Shown here: one piece after another, positions 1 through 13,334 of the stretch
Layout: every line of letters begins with the position of its first letter
How positions within the stretch are numbered: the stretch's first letter is position 1
NCBI GenBank assembly: GCA_014871385.1
Contig: CM026426.1
Location: 104,071,281 to 104,135,280 of the forward strand
Origin: Ceratodon purpureus
Taxonomy: Eukaryota > Streptophyta > Bryopsida > Pseudoditrichales > Ditrichaceae
Direction of reading: 5' to 3'
Length of the DNA stretch: 64,000 bases
Made by a program: the position numbers and the translations under genes
Notes under the pieces: generated by a model
Databases searched by the model: none
What the model was told of the DNA's origin: nothing
Seen by the model: only the letters and a program-made list of their open reading frames with translations

Positions 1-2124
1 ATGTTGCTAAACTTTAGAGCCTCTCTAGCTTGTGTATCCTTCAACTATGACGTCGTCACTGGTCCAATGGCTAGTTTGATACATTAGTTGAGACTGCAAT
101 CACTTTTTAAAGGAAGCCATTTCTTAAATGTAGGCTGTTAATAAACATTTTTGGAATAAGCAACACCATCTCTACGCTCATCCATAATGGAAAAGAGCTC
201 ACGGCAGGTTGAGGAGGCAAAAGGTCTTATGTGAGCAAAGAATAGAAATTAGAAATTAAAGAGCAAAAAATAGAAATTAGCATTGCCATCTTAGAGACAC
301 CCACCTTTATGATTGTGATTTTTTTGTATAATATTCTTATTACTTTCAAATTTTTGAATAAAATTCCATCAAATATCTAAAGATGGAATTCCTTCATTTT
401 ACTATGAATAATTTAAAGATGATGTCCTCATGATGTCACTACATGGCCAACAAGTGTATGCCTTAATAAATCTATGTCCTTTTCTTTTTAATCTTTATTT
501 TGCGGTTGATAGCTATCAATTTTTTTCTCTCTTCCGATGTACACCTTATCTTATAGTATCTCATTTAATTTGATTTTCTTTTTTTATAATGATATTAATC
601 TTTTTATTATTTACATTAAACTCGACTTTTATAAGCCTTCTTTATTTTTTTATTCTTGTTTTTTCTAATATTTACATTTATTTGAATGTTTTCCTTGGCT
701 TAATTGTTTCTATATCCGATTAGTAATGCTCATATGTATTTCAAAATCAATGCCAACAACATTTTGATGTATATACTAAAGTCAATTATACTTGAACATG
801 GTATAGGACCTGCACTAGCCCCATGGCATCGATTTCAAGCCATTGTTATGTCAAATTGAAATGGACAATCTTTACTTAAGACCAACTTGTCATTAACACT
901 TTTGTTTGGTGCCTAAAATTTTATAAAGTATGCAAATAGGACTGATGAAGGTTAACGCAAGACTTCATACAAGGGTTGAGTGTCTAGCCATTGAAGACAC
1001 TGTAGATAAGAAATATAAAGGGCTAGCTTTTTCTAGCTCCCGGACCACCAACATTACCATGTGTGCATGTGCGTGTGCGTGTGTGCGCGTGTGTGTGCAT
1101 GCATATATACATTCACACACATATATACTGCGCACAAATATATATGTGTCTGTCACTAGGTTTGAGATTCTTCAACTAGATTGTAGAGCTTGCAAATGTG
1201 GAAGGTGGTCATCATCTACTAAAGATGTTATCCTATTTCAAGTGCTACACTTTTTGGTGCTTGATATAATTTTGTTCATAAGTGTATAATTATCCAAAGA
1301 CATGCCACAATAATGCTGCATGCCAAAAGTGTTCAAATTGCACTCTAAACTCTCAAGCCATAGTAACTTGGCTTGGTTCATCATATCTTGGCATAACGTG
1401 GTTGACTTAGAAAATTGAACATGGCAAAACAATGCTAAAATGACAGTAGATGACCGAATTAAGTTGTAGGAATAGAAATATCTATTATAAAAAGAATATA
1501 ATTAATCCACACGGATGCCATTGTAATGCTACATGCCATATATGTTCAAAGTGCAATCTAAAGATTAAAGCCACAATGACTTCAACTGTGTGTAGTCAAG
1601 TTAAAGTACTCCAAGCTTTCATTATCTGATGCTATCATCTACTTCTAAATGTAGGAAATCTCAACCTGTTGGATTATACTTTGCCTTCTTCTTATGTCAG
1701 ATAGAAGAAGCCATAGATGCAAGAGCCTATGCCATCCATTCATCATAACAGAGCATGCAAACAAAGGAAATAATGCAAAGATAGAGACCATTAGCGCTCT
1801 ATAGACAAAGAAACTACTTGAGATAAATCTCTACATCCTCAAATTTTGATATGAGAGACAACCCAAGGCTCATAAAAACACTATCGACACTTGCATACCA
1901 AAATTGAATACACTTACTTACTTTGGGGCCCAGTTATACTTTTTTAGAGGTGAGGAAGGGGCAAAGGCAAAGTCTTTAGCTATGTATTCCGCCATGGGAA
2001 CCTCTTTGACTTCCTCATGACCATCATACTCTTGATTATTGCTAGAATTCGACTCTCATTTGCCACCAGTAATAGTGTTAGACTTGAGTAGTTTTGAAAG
2101 ATCTTCATAGATATCACAAACACT
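1..2124. other. AT-rich non-coding stretch, no gene recognised
   Basis: Short reading frames only, without codon structure or recognisable motifs. A GT-rich simple-sequence patch lies at about 1057-1105 and is the only distinct structure I see. It is probably intergenic, or a far upstream intron of the dynein gene. Confidence 0.5.
1057..1105. repeat. GT/GC-rich dinucleotide microsatellite
   Basis: Imperfect alternating GT and GC dinucleotides, followed by a short CA and TA patch to about 1145. Alternating purine-pyrimidine sequence of this kind can adopt Z-DNA. No gene context. Confidence 0.7.
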
Positions 2125-2664
2125 GGTTCCGTTAAAAATGTATGTGGCTCCATAAAAGTGGACTTATTAGAATTTTAGGGCATTTCAAAATATGAATAAA
2201 ATTATGTGAAATTATGAATATTGTGGTTGTAAAAAGATAAGACATATGTTTCACTTGCAATATATTTTAAATTATTTAAAGGTAATTCTTGATTGATTGT
2301 CATTTCTTCTTTATTATAATTCAAAAGAGGGTGTAGCATATGCCACACCCTACTATTCTTTTATCTAAAAGTTGAATAGAGGGTGTGGCATATGCCTTCC
2401 CCCCCTCTCAGTTTTATTTATTTAGAGTTGAGCAAAGGTTGTGGCATATGCCCTCCCCCCTCTCGGTTTTGTTTATTTAGAGTTGAGCAAAGGGTATGGC
2501 ATATGCCTCATTCTTCTTTTCATCCTTTTTATCTTTTTATATCTTTTTATCAAATCATATTTAGATGAAAATAAAACTAAATGTACCATAAACTTAATAA
2601 TTTAATATTCAAAATTAATCCCTTAAAAAAAATGCACATGGTTATGTCCACTTTTCACAGAACC
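2125..2664. mobile_element. MITE-like element, about 540 bp, with imperfect terminal inverted repeats
   Basis: The left end reads GGTTCCGTTAAAAATG and the reverse complement of the right end reads GGTTCTGTGAAAAGTG, 13 of 16 identical. The interior is AT-rich and holds the minisatellite listed separately. No coding sequence is visible, so it would be non-autonomous. I could not find a clean target-site duplication, so the boundary call and superfamily are open. Confidence 0.4.
2329..2510. repeat. Minisatellite of 55-56 bp units carrying the palindrome GGCATATGCC
   Basis: Units begin near 2371, 2427 and 2482 with a GTTGA start, a GGCATATGCC core and a pyrimidine-rich tail. A partial fourth copy lies upstream at about 2330-2349, where the core is flanked by GGGTGT and ACACCC and forms an almost perfect 22-bp palindrome. 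It lies inside the MITE-like element. Confidence 0.75.
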
Positions 2665-5600
2665 GGCATTCACAATCAGCTCCAAAGGTAGTAATATGAT
2701 GGTCATGGCGGCAATAGATCTTGAGGGAAGAACCTAGATGATTTGAATAATTTCAATATTAGTCATGGACTAAATATGAGTGAAGGAGAATTGAAGAAAT
2801 GCAAAGAGCATGGTGTAAATTGCTCATGAGCAACAACCAAAACATTGACAACAATGCCTCTTGCATCTATGGAAGAGAATAGAAGACAACTAAAATACAC
2901 TTCATTGTGCTCTTTTGACCTATACAATGATTGCCCATTGGTGAAGTTGACTATGGCGTCACTTGCAATAGAAACAATGTTGGCAAAGTATGCTTTGCAC
3001 TTCCTTGATCAGAATATGGAGTTAGAAGTGCATGAGCCACTAGGCATATCTTCAAAGGGCTCTGCTGCGGTGCATCAAACAATGATGGACACCCTAAATA
3101 GTTAATTTGTTCAACCAAGGTTGATGACAAATGAAGCAAGGATTCTGTTAAGACTGACCCAATTCTTGTAAAAATTGAATCCAAAAGTTGCAAAGAAGGA
3201 CTTCAAAATCTTCTCAGTGGCACCGTTGTCCTTGGAATAAATGCACTGTTGTCATTCAAGAAATGAAACGCAATCATGAAGATGTTGCAAAAGCATTCTT
3301 TTCCAAATCCATTCTATTGAAGAACCATGTAGAAGGGATTTGAGATGGTTGGCATTGGACAGTACTTATGGACTTCAGATATGACAAGATCCACTATCCC
3401 GTTCTTTGGAATAGTAGTACTATACAACTTGCACCTGATTATTCTAGTGCATGCCTTTGTGAACTAATGTATAGGCCCGTAGATTCACTTATTCATATAC
3501 TTAGTAAGAATTAGGTCATACAAGATAAGGAAGCTGAATTTTCTACGCAATGATATAGGTATCTTAGGTTGAGAATCGAGATATGGTCATACTGATGACT
3601 TTAATCGGACCTCTTGAAAATGAAAATTGCAAAGGCTATACTAGCTAGCACCTAGCTCCTAAAGAAAATTCTAACTCCTTGGTGTGGCTTGAAACAATTT
3701 AGTTTAGTTGCAGATGGCTAAAATCAAGCAGTGCCAAATGCAATACAACTTGTTCTTGTAAAGGGAGGTGCATGCTATGCTATCTTGTGTCGTCATATCC
3801 ATTTGTCTTCTTCAATTATCTAGGAGCCTACAAATCAACTCTTTCCTTCTAGTTACCTGCCTTGGTAACCTTTGGAAGTTGAGCAGCAACGCCTTCTTCT
3901 TCAACGAATGCCTTATTGAGAGCACGAGAGATTTCTTCAAAAAGTCTTTCAATGTTGGGCATAAATTCTTAGGACACTCCATGTACTAGCAACACTTCTC
4001 TAGATCCTTGAGGGGGTAACCTTCTGCTAGTAGTTTGTGAAGATAAAGGACTTATCATGCTTATTAATTGCGGTAGACATCCTACTCAGACCTTCTAGAA
4101 TTGCCTACTTTAAAAACAATTTGCGTTTGTAAAACCTCAAAAAATTAGAAAATCTGTTAGAAACAAGCATTAACATTGAAAATTAATGCAACATATTGAA
4201 TACCAAGATTCATGTATACACGTAAATGAAGAATTCAACAATTAGGTGTCAGCAAGGATCATCCATTTATTTGGTGATTTGAATTAAGGCATTAGGATTT
4301 GAGAAAATCAACGAAAATGCTTTGATAAAGACCTTCATCCACTCGTCAAGGTAGCCGTCCCTAGTCATCACATTAAGAACCATCATTATATTTGGAATGA
4401 GGTTTTTCTTAATCTTTGCTCCAATTGCATCTTGAAGAACACATGGAAGATAGCTCTATGCAGCCAATTATGCAGCTAGGGTTGGTCCAAGGGCTTTTGA
4501 GGAAGTGATTAGTCACATAGGTAATTTAGAACTTATTCCATATCTTCAACCACCGAACCTTGTAAATGCCATTCAAAGCCATGTTTGCAACAAATTGCAA
4601 CTTGTCAAGACCCATTTTTTACTTCTAAACAAGAGTCTTGCTATAGTAGTTCTAAATCTACCAAGAAGATCACTCAAAATGTGAATGCAAATCCTTCAAA
4701 TTTCAAAAACCGCAATCATCAAGATAGTAGAAAAACAAGCAAATTTGGGACATAAATTATCTTGGTATTGTATCCAAGGGACCCATTGTAGGGTTCTTCA
4801 TGCCAAATATTCCACACAAGGTGGTTTGGATGAAGTATTCAACTTTGCTTGGACCCAACCAAGTAGATTACCTAGCGGTAGAAGGTCTCTTCATGAGGTT
4901 TATGGGTGCAATCAAATACCCTACTCAAACGCCTATGCAAAAGGTCCAATTTTAACACAACACCCTTGACTAGAGACTAAAGCCATCTTAAGTTGACTAA
5001 AACATGATAATGTCACTATAAATGGAATAAAATATGCAAGGACATGCGTAGACTTTACTAAAATTGACTTATAAAGCATATCCTTAGATTTAGTTATCAT
5101 AGCAAAATCCCAAATTGAACTCTTTCAAAGGGATTCAAGCTTGGACGTGTACCGCTCCGGAAAGATTCTATGTAGGATTCTTGACACTAAGAACTCAGTA
5201 CATGGTAGTTTGAGAGCAATACCCAACCACGTCTTGCCGCTATAAAGGAGGCTGGAGAAGCCCAAAGCTTCCTTCTAGGATTGTCTGGGCGCGGTTGGAT
5301 ATCGATGTTGAGCATCCTCTACTAGGATTTATGCAGCCAAATATTTTACATCCAGTTGTTTGAAGATAGTACTTATGTGTGTCCCAACATTTCTCCTACT
5401 TTCCTTATATTTATGTAGTCCTATAGTATTGCCTTTTTGACATGAGCCATCTTCTTTGACCAGCTACATTGAAAGGTTTATATGAGACATCGCCCATTTC
5501 CTAAATAATATGTTCGAATTGCAAAATTTGACAAATTACTCACACGTTCACAATGTGCATCGCCATCAGAATCAATGGAAATCGATTTCGTGTTATATCT

Positions 5601-5916
5601 TAAACCAAGCGGTCTGGCAACCATTTTGCATGTGCTAATCAATATCTGGCACATGCTTCTTGTCCAAGATCCTCTTCTAGACCATGTATCAATAATTACC
5701 ATTCTATGTATAAAACATCTTGCTAGAGAGGAACTTTAGATCCATATATTTAACACCTTCTCAAATTCAGGTTCATCTGCTTTCAACTGTCGTTCCACCT
5801 ACCTTCAATCTCCACCATCACATGTTTCTTTTCATGATACTTATTGGTCAACTACATACAATACATGGCTGACCCACTCATGCATCCAAATCAAAACTCT
5901 GACATCAGCCGGATTA
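2665..5916 (-). other. Decayed coding-like stretch, family not recognised
   Basis: Several minus-strand segments look like old coding sequence interrupted by stops, for example around 3800-3960 (an acidic, leucine-rich helix-like stretch) and 4270-4480. The plus-strand frames at 2845-3105 and 4685-4969 have no recognisable motifs. By position this could be the remains of the partner gene of the old transposase at 8.9-10.0 kb, but I could not align it convincingly to the better-preserved gene at 14-19 kb. No function assigned. Confidence 0.25.
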
Positions 5917-7099
5917 CACTACAAGAACTTTTATGATCCGATTGACTACGATCAGACATAATTTTGTTAACTTATTTGTCAATTAGAAGACCTTGATTTT
6001 GTCACCCTACTGACATAATATCGTAAGTTTTGCTATCCATTAGGACATAGTTAAAAACTGAAAAATCTTGTTTCAATTAGAACATAAATCCTTTCTATCA
6101 AAAACCGAATAATCTTGTTTTATAGACTGTGTCAACCTAGTCAAAAATCTTGTCAAAAAAGTTTGTATTTAAATTTCAATTACTATAATCTTCTAATCTC
6201 TACGGTCAATTATGATGAATTTTTTTGAACTATCTACTACAATAGTACAGTTAAAGATCTTACGGTTAGAATTAGAAAATAATGATTTTTTAGTCATTTA
6301 TGCTTTTTACATTTGAAAAGGTAGTTTTAGAGTGTTTTTTGGGGAAACATGGTTAAAGAACTTTAGGGATTAATTGAGAGAAAATAGATGTGAGAAGGAC
6401 TAATGTGCCGCAGAGTTTTGTATTAATTTGTTAACTCTCTAAACACATATACTCTGCGACTAAGCCAGAAAATTGGAGTTGCTTTATTGTTTAATATTGC
6501 ACACACCATTTTGGATTTGAGCGCATGATCCATGTTGATGGAGATGGTCAGTTTTATGGCTCAAGAACATTAATGCCTTGAAAATGGATAATATGTATTA
6601 GACCTATATTTGATATGGCTAACATACATCAGATCTAAATTTAATATTTTTGTGGAATTGACAATATGTAAAATTAATATTTAAAAGCAATTTTCCTTAA
6701 GAAATTTTTTATATAAAATTGAATGTTTCATAAGAAGTGAAACATGGAGATGATTTCAAAATAATATTTACATTATTCAATAACAACCATTATTATTAAT
6801 ACTTATCCAATAAAAAACATCATTTTGAAAAATTAATCTTTATTGATTATAAACTAATAAAGCACTTTCTAAAATCTATCATGTTTTTGTATCAAATATA
6901 TTAGTTTTGCTGTAAATTAGGACATAGATTTGCACATATACAGGGTCTATGCTGTAAGTGACTAAAAAGTTGACAAAAAGATGACAAGGATTAAAAAATA
7001 AGACCAAATTGACAAGACTACAGAGCCAATGTTCAAGTTATCATATTGGACATTTTGCTGTCACAGTTGTGTCAATTTGACATAGTTTTTCTTGTAGTG
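5917..7099. mobile_element. Non-autonomous CACTA (EnSpm-type) element, 1,183 bp
   Basis: The left end is CACTACAAGAAC and the right end is the reverse complement CACTACAAGAAA, the terminal inverted repeat typical of plant CACTA transposons. Flanking trinucleotides are TTA on the left and GTA on the right, compatible with a decayed 3-bp duplication. The interior has no transposase. It holds repeated short motifs near both ends, as expected for CACTA subterminal regions. The element interrupts the surrounding minus-strand coding relic. Confidence 0.75.
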
Positions 7100-8830
7100 G
7101 TACCTCAAAGTCAAGGACATGTTGCACCTCCGACATACTCTTTATTCAAGAGAGTAGAATCTTTAGCATTGAAAAATTTTGGACTTGCTTCTATTACATG
7201 GTGTTCATTGCTACACTACTATATCTGTCAAACTCTTTGATCATTTGGTCCTTGACTTCCTCTATAGTTGTATTTGGATCCTCATGTAAAGGACTATTTT
7301 TCTTGAATTAATCCTTCTTGCTTGTACTCTTCTACTTTGTGGTGTTCTCCACCCGCTTCTTGCCCTACATCTCTACAATGGTTTCACCATTCTTGTCCTC
7401 TTTATCCACAAAGGTGAGCACGTCCGCCTCATCAGCTTCTAGTACTGCCACATCTACTCGGATGTATAAGAGCCTTGTGCAAGATATGGTTCTCTTGCAT
7501 CTCCCTTTGAATTCTAGAAGACCACCACGTGGTTCTCTATGCATCCAATAGCCTCTAGAGAGGTTTGTAGTGCCAGCTCTACTTGTACATTCTTGGATTC
7601 AAACTAGAGCTCGTTCCCCTCATCTTTTTTTAAGATTCAATATAACTGAATACAACCTTCTTCCTTCTCTTTGTCTTTGCGGCGAGAGGAGTTACACCTT
7701 CAAGTGAAGAAACATCATGCATCTCCAACATTGTCCTTCTCACCATGCGCTTTCAACAATCTCTACTCCTAGTAATCCTTGCTACAAAACACCTTGTTCT
7801 TGGAGTGTTCAAGTCAGAATTGATGTAGTCCACTTTAATGATGACTTTGGTATTTGATCTTAGACATGGTCAAGGACAATCTTCTTCTCAAACAACGGTC
7901 CTGCCTAATTTTTTAAGACTCTATTTTAATGTAATTTGACATGTCATTTTCTTTGGAGAAAGTATATCGTTCTTGGATCTCCTTTGAGGGTTACCCATCA
8001 ATGGTATAGTTGCTAGTATATTTTTTGAACACAAATTTCCTACTATTAAGACACCTATGTATGCATCATCACCAATTACTAGATTTGACACAGTTGCCTG
8101 AGTCTAGACTCTTCAAACTCCCTTTGTCATGGCGCAATCAATCTCAAATGATGCACTAGATATTAATGTCCCTTATAGCCATGGCATGGATATCCCACTC
8201 ACATTCTGGATGGACAATGACAAATATGATTTTATGTCTTCTCTGCATTCGAGTCCTAGGTTTCACTTCCAATAAGACGCCATTGGCATTGAAGAGGAGT
8301 TTTTTGATGACCATCCCTTTAAAATTACTTGTAAAATTACTTAGTTTTTACTTCTTGATGAGAAGAATTGCAAGATGTGGAGGCTCGCTCTGAATAGGTA
8401 TAGAGTCTGTGGTTTGACAGACTCATTAATGGCAAAACATTCACCAAAATTCTCATTCCTTTTCGACCTTCTACATGCACCATGCAAACTCTTCTCCTTT
8501 TCATTGTAAAGGTCAAGTCCAAGCCTTGTCCAAAGACACCTCTTGTAGCAAAGGTCAAGGTCAAATCAAACACGGTTAATCCGGTCATCACTGTCTTGTC
8601 CGACAACCACAAGAGTCTTTGCAGATTCACACCTTCTGTTCTTACACATCCACACCTACCTATACAACCAAAGTTCCTTATAGATAAGTCTATTAGCAAT
8701 TTCACGAGAGAGCCACCACCTTTTAAGGAGTGTATCACTGTCATTGAATTGTTGTGGAAACTTGTTTGTTGGCTTAGAAAGTAGATCCTCCTAAAGAAGC
8801 TTGGCAATAGTTTGACTTGACTCAAGAAAG
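7100..8830 (-). pseudogene. Decayed minus-strand coding relic, possible partner gene of the old transposase
   Basis: Minus-strand frames at about 7270-7560 encode an acidic stretch followed by a lysine-rich stretch, broken by TAG stops. A longer open stretch lies at 8337-8825. The acidic-then-lysine-rich pattern resembles the charged region of the methyltransferase-like gene at 15.6-15.8 kb, and the orientation relative to the transposase relic at 8.9 kb is the same (divergent). The resemblance is weak and I found neither the DGNHR nor the DLTAxTG motif here, so the assignment is tentative. Confidence 0.25.
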
Positions 8831-8889
8831 TCGAATACTTGCCTTTGAGCTTAACTGTGACTTCACATTTGAGTTGCCACCAATTGGTG

Positions 8890-9980
8890 TCTCTGCTTCT
8901 TGGTTGTTGACAAAGTCAATGCTGCAAATGGATAACAACAAGTTTGAATGAAGATTTGATTGAGAAGACACCATATGCCAAGAAGAGTTCAATGGTGTTG
9001 GAGGCTACTAAAGAACTTACTAGAAGCATTTTGTCAAGATTTGAGGAAGATCCGCCAATGATGCTCACTCCAGAGGAGCTAATTTGAGTATCATATCAAT
9101 GCAATGACATCACGTCTTCAAACATTCAAAACAAGGTCGTTACCTTGAGGTACTTAGAGAGGTTTTTTAGGAGCACGGTCTTAGCACATAGGATTTTCTA
9201 CAAAGTAACATGTTTTGTTTTCAAAGGTTAGAGCTTAACAAGGTTTACTTGTTCAAGATGTTGGATTTTGTTCAAGGTTATGGATTGGGGTAAATTTGAT
9301 AAAGCAAATGCAACTCAATGCAATCTTTAAATATGCTTGGTTGATGTTTGAGTTTGTCAAGTAGATAAAGTACTAAACAACCATAGCATGTCATGTCTAT
9401 GACTCTTCTTACTTTCGTAAAGATTATTCCGTGTTGTGCCATGCAATCTGTAGAGATTAAAGCTTAGATAGTGTATTGGAAGAATCTCAATGTAGTCATG
9501 GAGGGACATAAAGTAGAAAAGCCAAACATCAAGGGTATCATCGGTAACAATGATCAAGCAACCTTGAATGTTGTTCGGGTCATATATCAAAATGATAAGA
9601 AGGAAGACCACATGGACGCTTCTAAGAGGATGTGTTGGTTTCACTAAATCCAATTCTTAATGAAGTATACTGAGAAGTACATTTTGAAAGATTTGTGGAA
9701 TTAACACAAGAAGATGTGCCAGCAAAACATGATGCCTCATTTAATAACCAAAGTCAAAAGTTTATATCATGGATTAAAGGCTTGGTGGATATTTGCTAGG
9801 ACTATAACCAAGACTACTTATATCTATATTGGAGTTACGACTTGCATTTTGGCACTTCCAATCTCACCAATGAAGGAGATTTATATCCAAGGAAGTCATG
9901 CTAGCCACTTTTTTAGTTTTGCAAACTCAATATCCTTATTGGACAAGACTTGTATGCGAGCAGTAAGTAGAAAGTAGAGA
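8890..9980 (+). pseudogene. Old, heavily decayed MULE-type transposase relic
   Basis: Plus-strand fragments match, in order, the transposase at 19.7-22.9 kb. A KTPYAKKSSMVLEA segment near 8970 pairs with KTPNAKNFAIILAA. An LNKVYLFKM segment near 9240 pairs with the GKVFLFKV region. TTIACHVYDSSY near 9383-9410 pairs with TTMACHVYDNKY. A stretch near 9500-9800 with VEKPNIKGIIGNND, RVIY, RMCWFH, HKKMC and AWW pairs with ENTNFKGFMADNAG, RKIY, RTCLFY, HKALC and RWW. Several in-frame stops and frame changes show it is dead and older than the other copy. Assignment to MULE rests on the better copy. Confidence 0.7.
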
Positions 9981-12812
9981 TCAAAGAAACAAAAAAATAA
10001 TGAGCAAAGAATAGAAATTAAAGAACAAAATCCTAAACTAAAAACTTATTTATAAAAATTGGAATCTGAAATTAGAATATGTGAATATTTTTAAAATAGT
10101 TTTATCTTCATAAGTTTTGGGGACATGTGAAGGTGAATGGTAATCTTATATCTTGTTGATAGCATTGCACTTTCCTTTCAAGTACCATACATCTCCTGTG
10201 TGAATACACGGAATAGTTCACTATAATGAACATATAGGCCAATATTTATGTCAATTCATATGGAAAAATTTCATCGAATAATTCATTGTTTGAGTATATC
10301 AATAAGCCGCTTGCAGAAAGCACTTGTCTTGACGACGCCAAATACCATTCTCTATAATATAAATGCAATTATAGCATTCAATGTTTGTTCTTTCTAATTT
10401 TTCTTAAATAGAAGGATCTACGATGATAGTTGTTATTATAGTCATTTGCATTATAAAAGAATTGCTTTGTACTATTGTTTCCCTTAGTGATAATATAGAT
10501 CCATTTCAACCATATGTGGAGGATGACAATGAAGAGCTTGGAAAAGAGTCTAGATAATCTCAGACACTGTCAATGAGAGTTGAGAATAAATAAGGTCTCA
10601 AGCAAGTTGGACTAACAATTATAAATTCTATTATTATCGTGGATCTCGACTAGGAAGCAAACTTGTCTCAACCAACTCATACATATTTGAGGGCAAAAAG
10701 ATCCTTCTAGGAATATATTTTAAATTTGCACTTAATGTTTTGTTAATATCAAGGCCTATGGAAAAGCTTTTACAACATGACCATGTGCTATCTATGCTGC
10801 CAAAGATGGATGTGAACGTTGATTTTCTTCCATTGAAGTTGTATGTTAGTAGTTATGATGAAATGGCAAAGAGAATACCAAAGCGCATTTGATTTAATTA
10901 ATGTTACCTACTCAACAAGCAATTGTTGTCAGCAATGAATTTTTGTGTTTAATATGAATGGAGTCTTGGTGGGTGGCAGGAAAAAAGTTGTGCTTAATGT
11001 ACTTGTCGAAGTTTGCAAGGTATTAGATGTGACTGTGATTTTATGAAAGATGTGGATGCACGTCGACAAAGTCTTAAGTATTGCCATCAGATATGAATTG
11101 CATAATGCAATAAATGTAAACAAGCTTTATATTAAAAAAGACAATACAAATTTAATTTTGTTAGGTCAATTTCAAATAAATCAAACATGAAGGACAAGGC
11201 AATTATTTGTTAATACAAATCACTCTAGAGAAGAACTTACCCAAGATTGCTCCTACTTCTTAGACAAATGGTGAGTTAGAATTACCCTTTCAAAGACTAG
11301 CTGAACGTAGGCGCCTTAATTAAAATGTCAATTTTGGAATTGCAATGGCAAACCTTTGAAAGGGTGAAGTAAAAATGGTTGCAAAACATGATCTTCCGCC
11401 TTTCTCAAGTTCTTTTACAAATTCTGTATTTATTATAGAAGAAATTTGATGGCACAAAGTTCCAACGGTTACAAGCAATGCGAAAACTACCCATGAGGTT
11501 GTGATAAAGCTCTTGAAGGGGAGAAGACACTATCTCGTAATGAACAATTATTTTTGTTCCATACCTTGTTTTAGGTTCTATTAGATAAATTGGTTTATCT
11601 TCAATAGTTTTATTTTTATTTTTATTTTATTTGTATTTTTTATTTTTTTTTTCATAGTTCTTCTTATATTTTATACTTTGTTCTTTCATAATTCTTTGTT
11701 CTACCTTTATTGCATGAAAAATTTCCTTCAATTTTTTTTTTGGGTTATGTTTAGAATGGTTTTTAGTAAAAGGTCTCTTAGTGGTTCTAGTGTCAACTAC
11801 ATTATATGCAACAAGTATTGTGCCTTCTAACCAAATTGGACTTCCTCTGCGGTTGGCAGATGTGGTTGCCCCGACAAAGATGGACCAAGGGTAATCTTGA
11901 GAAGGAGATGCATGATTCTCATAGCAACTCTTGCATAATTTGAAAGGATAAACGTCTAGTGCTATTTTTGTCTACCTATGCTTTCCTATTAGTCTATCCA
12001 AATGCAGCAACTCCAACAGTATTACGAAGGACGTATGCAATGCATCAAGGAATACCTACATCACTAGTATCACAAGAGTACACAACACACATGTATAGTG
12101 TGGATGCGACCAATTGAATTAGATTTTCATATACATGCCAAACCAGAAACTACAAATGGCAGTACAAGAATTTCAACATGCTTTTAGACATATCAACCAT
12201 GAATATATACCTGATGCACTTGGATAAATATAGGATTGTATCAAACCTCGTGAGGCAACCTTCACACCTGCAATCACAAATTCCATTGTTTAAAGTTTTG
12301 TTCGAGAGGTAGCTACAATATAGTAGCCATATGCCATCTATAAACATGGTTTGCAGCATCAGGATGTGGTTTGTTGCTTTTGAACAACACATCATTTTCA
12401 TCTTGACATGCAATTCACATGCCTTCGCAACGATTGTTAGCAAAAAGTGTACGAAGGGTTGCGTTGGTAGTAGGTTGTATGAAGTAGATTTTGGAATGAA
12501 CCATTTTGTATGATTTTTTTCCTCGCATTTTTCTTACTATATCCAAACACTTTCCCAAGAGTAAGAGCTAGAATCTTTTTCTTTTTCTTTATGCATGAAA
12601 TAAATATGAAAGTAGTGAATCTGAAGACTTCATTCCATTAGAGTTTAATTTTTGTAAATCCAATGTTCTAGGATTTATATGGTTATCCACATTCATTCAG
12701 CAATCATATTTCAGCATGGTAGATGTTTCAATTTTTTTCTCTATGCGCCAACATTCATTCCTTGTACAAGTACAGTGACATTGTAGTGGGTCCTTCGACG
12801 ACATGAATGCTA
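9981..12812. other. AT-rich stretch with no intact gene
   Basis: No long coding frames. Apart from the weak FCP1-like segment at about 10929-11125, I see only scattered decayed sequence. Short frames at 12150-12513 on both strands show no recognisable motif. Confidence 0.4.
10929..11125 (+). pseudogene. Possible FCP1/NIF-like phosphatase domain relic
   Basis: A plus-strand frame reads FVFNMNGVLVGG, then a spacer, then VCKVLDVTVIL, a TGA stop, KMWMHVDKVLS. This recalls the N-terminal part of plant FCP1/NLI-interacting-factor domains, where a DxDGxL-type loop is followed some 25-30 residues later by a hydrophobic strand. Here the loop reads N-x-N-G-V-L, so the catalytic aspartates would be missing. 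The match is short and made by eye. Confidence 0.25.
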
Positions 12813-12829
12813 TCTTGTGAGCGGTGAGC
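12813..12829 (+). repeat. Left terminal inverted repeat of the MULE element
   Basis: TCTTGTGAGCGGTGAGC, identical to the reverse complement of 23419-23435. It is followed directly by a second GGTGAGC, giving a short tandem at this end only. Confidence 0.75.
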
Positions 12830-13334
12830 GGTGAGCACTAAATTTATTAAAATTTTGACTAATTATTTGAATATTTTGAGATGATTTTACATGACGTGGC
12901 ATATAAGGGACCTATGACCGTGGAAGGTGGTTAAGGATAATATCAAAGATAATGGCTTCTAAATTGTTTACTGTAGAAATTTACACCTTATTCATATCTT
13001 CCATATTTGTGATTTATTTAATTTATATCTTAGCTATTCCACGTCATGAATAAGAAGGGAAAATATGAATAAAAACAAATAAAAGATAGAAATAAAATTA
13101 AAAAATAAAAGATTAAAAAGAGTAAGTAAAGAATGAAAAACAAAGAAAATGAATGAATAAATATAGGAAAGAAAGAAGAAAAATCAAGAATAAATAAAAC
13201 AAGATTAGATGAAAAACGAAAATATAAAAAGTAAAGAAAAATAAAAAATTTAAAGAATAATAAGGAACAATTAAAAATGGATAATGAAATCCTAAAAAAT
13301 AAATAAAAAAAAATTGATCAAGAGCCATACCCAA

